From positions 3,596,001-3,660,000 of the forward strand of contig JBCAMK010000001.1 of NCBI GenBank assembly GCA_038503065.1: a stretch of DNA of 64,000 nt. Reading direction: 5' to 3'. Every line of letters begins with the position of its first letter. Within the stretch, counting starts at the first letter, position 1. Under the pieces are notes generated by a model. It was given only the letters and a program-made list of their open reading frames with translations. It made no database searches and had not been told where the DNA came from. This document shows positions 62,252 to 64,000 of this stretch, in pieces. Source of the DNA: Paragyromitra xinjiangensis (lineage: Eukaryota > Ascomycota > Pezizomycetes > Pezizales > Discinaceae). The translations under genes were made by a program, and so were the position numbers.

Positions 62252-63367
62252 CTACACATGTAGCCCCAGCCTGCCTGTGGATAGAACTCCTCGATCTCCG
62301 CATGCGGACCGCCATTCGATACTTAATTGGCCCAAAATAATCTTATCCGTGGTCGATTCATCATCCTTTCTCTCTACGGTGCCGTCAGGTTGCACCAAAA
62401 AGGCCACCTGCATAACATCACGGCTTCGAAGAAGCGGTGTATCTCTTGGATCGTTCCCAGCACCCACTCCTGTAGAGCCCTCCCAATTAAGGCTTAAAGA
62501 TTTCCAACCTCTTTTCGTCCCTAGATTCACCATCTCCAAGGAAATTGGACCGTCACCCATGTTCTCCAATTGCGCTTCTAATATCGCTCGGCCTCCAGGC
62601 AGCGACCCGATCTTCGTCCTAATGGTCAAACACTGCTGTGCGATAAACTGATAAAGTTTCCTAAATGTTCGCACTCGCCCTGGCAGCTTCTCTACCTCTT
62701 CATCGTCTAAAGCCTTCGGCGCCTCCGTATAAGTTACTGTGACTGCCAAAACATGGTTCCCCTCTTCTTTCAGGTCGTATTTCACAATTTTTTGGGTGGA
62801 TCGCCCGATCTCTAGATCTGTGCTTTGCCGCTCATCACCCCCGAGCTCAAGATTCAATGTCTGTGAGGGGGTTTGCATTTCTGCGCTAATACGGACACCA
62901 GTGACCAGAGATTGGGTCTCATTATTTGCTGAAAGGCAGCAGCTAAAGGATTCTCCGATGTAGGCATTCCCGAAAGCAGGTGGAAGAGTGAGCTTGTGTG
63001 ATGTCAGCCACCGAGATTCTTGTGCCTTTTTTCACGTGTCATTTTTTTTCTTTGGCCACACTTTTATGATCTACATATTTCGGAAAACGTACCAATGGAC
63101 TGAGGATAAATGGGTTGTCAAGGGGGTGTGAAGGGTAAGCGTGGGACTGTCGTGATATCGCCTCCAATTCTGGAGCTTGGAGAGAAAGTACGTCGGCAGG
63201 AAGTGTGTGCTGCTCTGCCAGAGAGGGCCTAGAAAGTCTATCCTTAGATCAGCAAGGAGTCAGATCAGGATATTTTGGGATCGCTGCGCAAGGAAGGCTT
63301 ACCGAAGCACCTTCAGGGAGATTGAATGGGGCTCCTTAACCTCTGACAATGCTCGTTCACGGGGCAT
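62252..63367 (-). CDS. TRAPP complex subunit 13 (TRAPPC13, DUF974)
   Basis: Three exons: 63367-63303, 63228-63093 and 62992-62252; introns 74 and 100 nt; 313 residues. Splicing yields ISLKVLRPSLAEQHTLPADV, then NPFILSPLLTLPPAFGNAYI, GESFSCCLSANNET (the family hallmark), then beta-rich segments VKYDLKEEGNHVLAVTVTY and FRKLYQFIAQQCLTIRTKIG, and LENMGDGPISLEMVNL. The end GQLSIEWRSACGDRGVLSTG is the usual C-terminal block. TRAPPC13 is a peripheral subunit of metazoan/filamentous-fungal TRAPPIII, which activates Rab1/Ypt1 in secretion and autophagy; budding yeast lacks it. The acceptor at 63229 was chosen over an upstream AG because only it keeps the frame. Confidence 0.92.
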
Positions 63368-64000
63368 TTCTATGATGGTATTTCGATAATAGCTATGGTT
63401 TGTCGTTTGTCTGCAGTATCGTGGCACTCGAACCTGGACCCAAGGATGGGAGTTGCGCCAAGCTTTCCAATCCCAGCCCAGTTCCTTTTTTAACCCCACA
63501 TAAGATGTATATCGCTGTGGTTACCTACATATCATATCGCAACCTCCTGCGCGGCGCATATGACATAAGACTCAAAAACACTGGGGAGTTGTCTATTCTT
63601 TTATCCGAGACCAAATGTCGGTACCTTTGCAGCGCATAGATAGCCTGAACCTTATCCTTGACACGCTGAAAGGTAAGTATGCCTCACATCTGTGTTCGCT
63701 GAGCTGCATACTCCAGGAAGTAGTAGTATCAAGAAAGTGCTTGAGCTAAGTAGTAGGATAGGGCGCGGAATCTTTGCGGCTTAAAGCACTAAGGCAGGAA
63801 TGGTGATAGTCCTGACCCAGGACGATTTCGAAAAACATATACAGCACTCAATACTTCTACATTATAGCTGGTAATGCTCTTCCCGCTTGCGTGTTGCCTA
63901 TTACTACATTTCTTGCTTCATTTCGTTTTCTTTTCCCTCCCTCTCTATACATCTTTCTAAAACGTTTCGCCTTTATCCAATTCGACGTTAACCCTTTCTC
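63368..64000. other. Upstream region of TRAPPC13 and window edge
   Basis: TRAPPC13 promoter on the left. The right end (63840-64000) is CT-rich and may be the upstream region of a plus-strand gene outside the window. No gene seen. Confidence 0.55.

Noticed and set aside
63410..63480. AGGTTCGAGTGCC on the minus strand as a tRNA T-arm
   Set aside because: The stem bases flanking the loop do not pair and no acceptor stem is present.

Overview
This window is nuclear DNA of a filamentous ascomycete (Pezizomycotina type). The evidence is compact genes with many short GT-AG introns (about 40-140 nt, with CTRAC-like branch sites 10-20 nt before the acceptor), fungus-only families (Vtc5-like SPX protein, a DUF7598-type membrane protein, a cupredoxin secretory protein, a Get1 subunit, Sok1/Tcp11) and a fungal-type uS12 gene with an 8-nt first coding exon. 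I cannot name the genus. All coding models below were assembled by hand from reading frames, splice signals and remembered family features. No search was run.

Layout. 1-7.4 kb: C-terminus of an RS-domain protein, the spliceosomal protein cwf18, a mitochondrial PPR protein, a small acidic helical protein, a doubtful small spliced gene, and the Hep59/C9orf78/Tls1 homologue. 7.9-12.7 kb: mitochondrial octapeptidyl peptidase Oct1 and ribosomal protein uS12 (RPS23). 12.7-16 kb: gene-free DNA with inverted repeats. 16-25.5 kb: Vtc5-like polyphosphate regulator, choline-phosphate cytidylyltransferase, a disordered conserved-looking protein, and a prenyltransferase-alpha-repeat (Ecm9/PTAR1-like) protein. 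26.4-37.2 kb: secreted cupredoxin-like protein, SMN homologue, four-helix membrane protein (DUF7598-like), SERF/4F5 microprotein, glutathione reductase and Get1. 37.2-47.7 kb: a 10.5 kb gene-free block with at least two miniature inverted-repeat elements. 47.7-49.6 kb: Sok1/Tcp11. 49.6-54.2 kb: second gene-poor block with a nested palindromic element. 54.2-58 kb: DENN-domain Rab exchange factor with a C1-like zinc motif. 58-62.3 kb: third gene-poor block. 62.3-63.4 kb: TRAPPC13.

The genes are ordinary housekeeping functions, not a cluster. Loose themes are RNA processing (RS protein, cwf18, Hep59, SMN), mitochondria (PPR, Oct1), membrane traffic (Get1, DENN, TRAPPC13), and redox or metal biology (GLR1, cupredoxin). 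No biosynthetic cluster, virus, CRISPR array or convincing tRNA/rRNA gene is visible. The least explained content is in the gene-free blocks: several small TIR elements, three of them (35.7, 45.2 and the inner 50.6 kb palindrome) with clear TA flanks, repeat copies that differ mainly by transitions, and strong over-representation of the palindromic octamer TACATGTA (13 copies, all intergenic).
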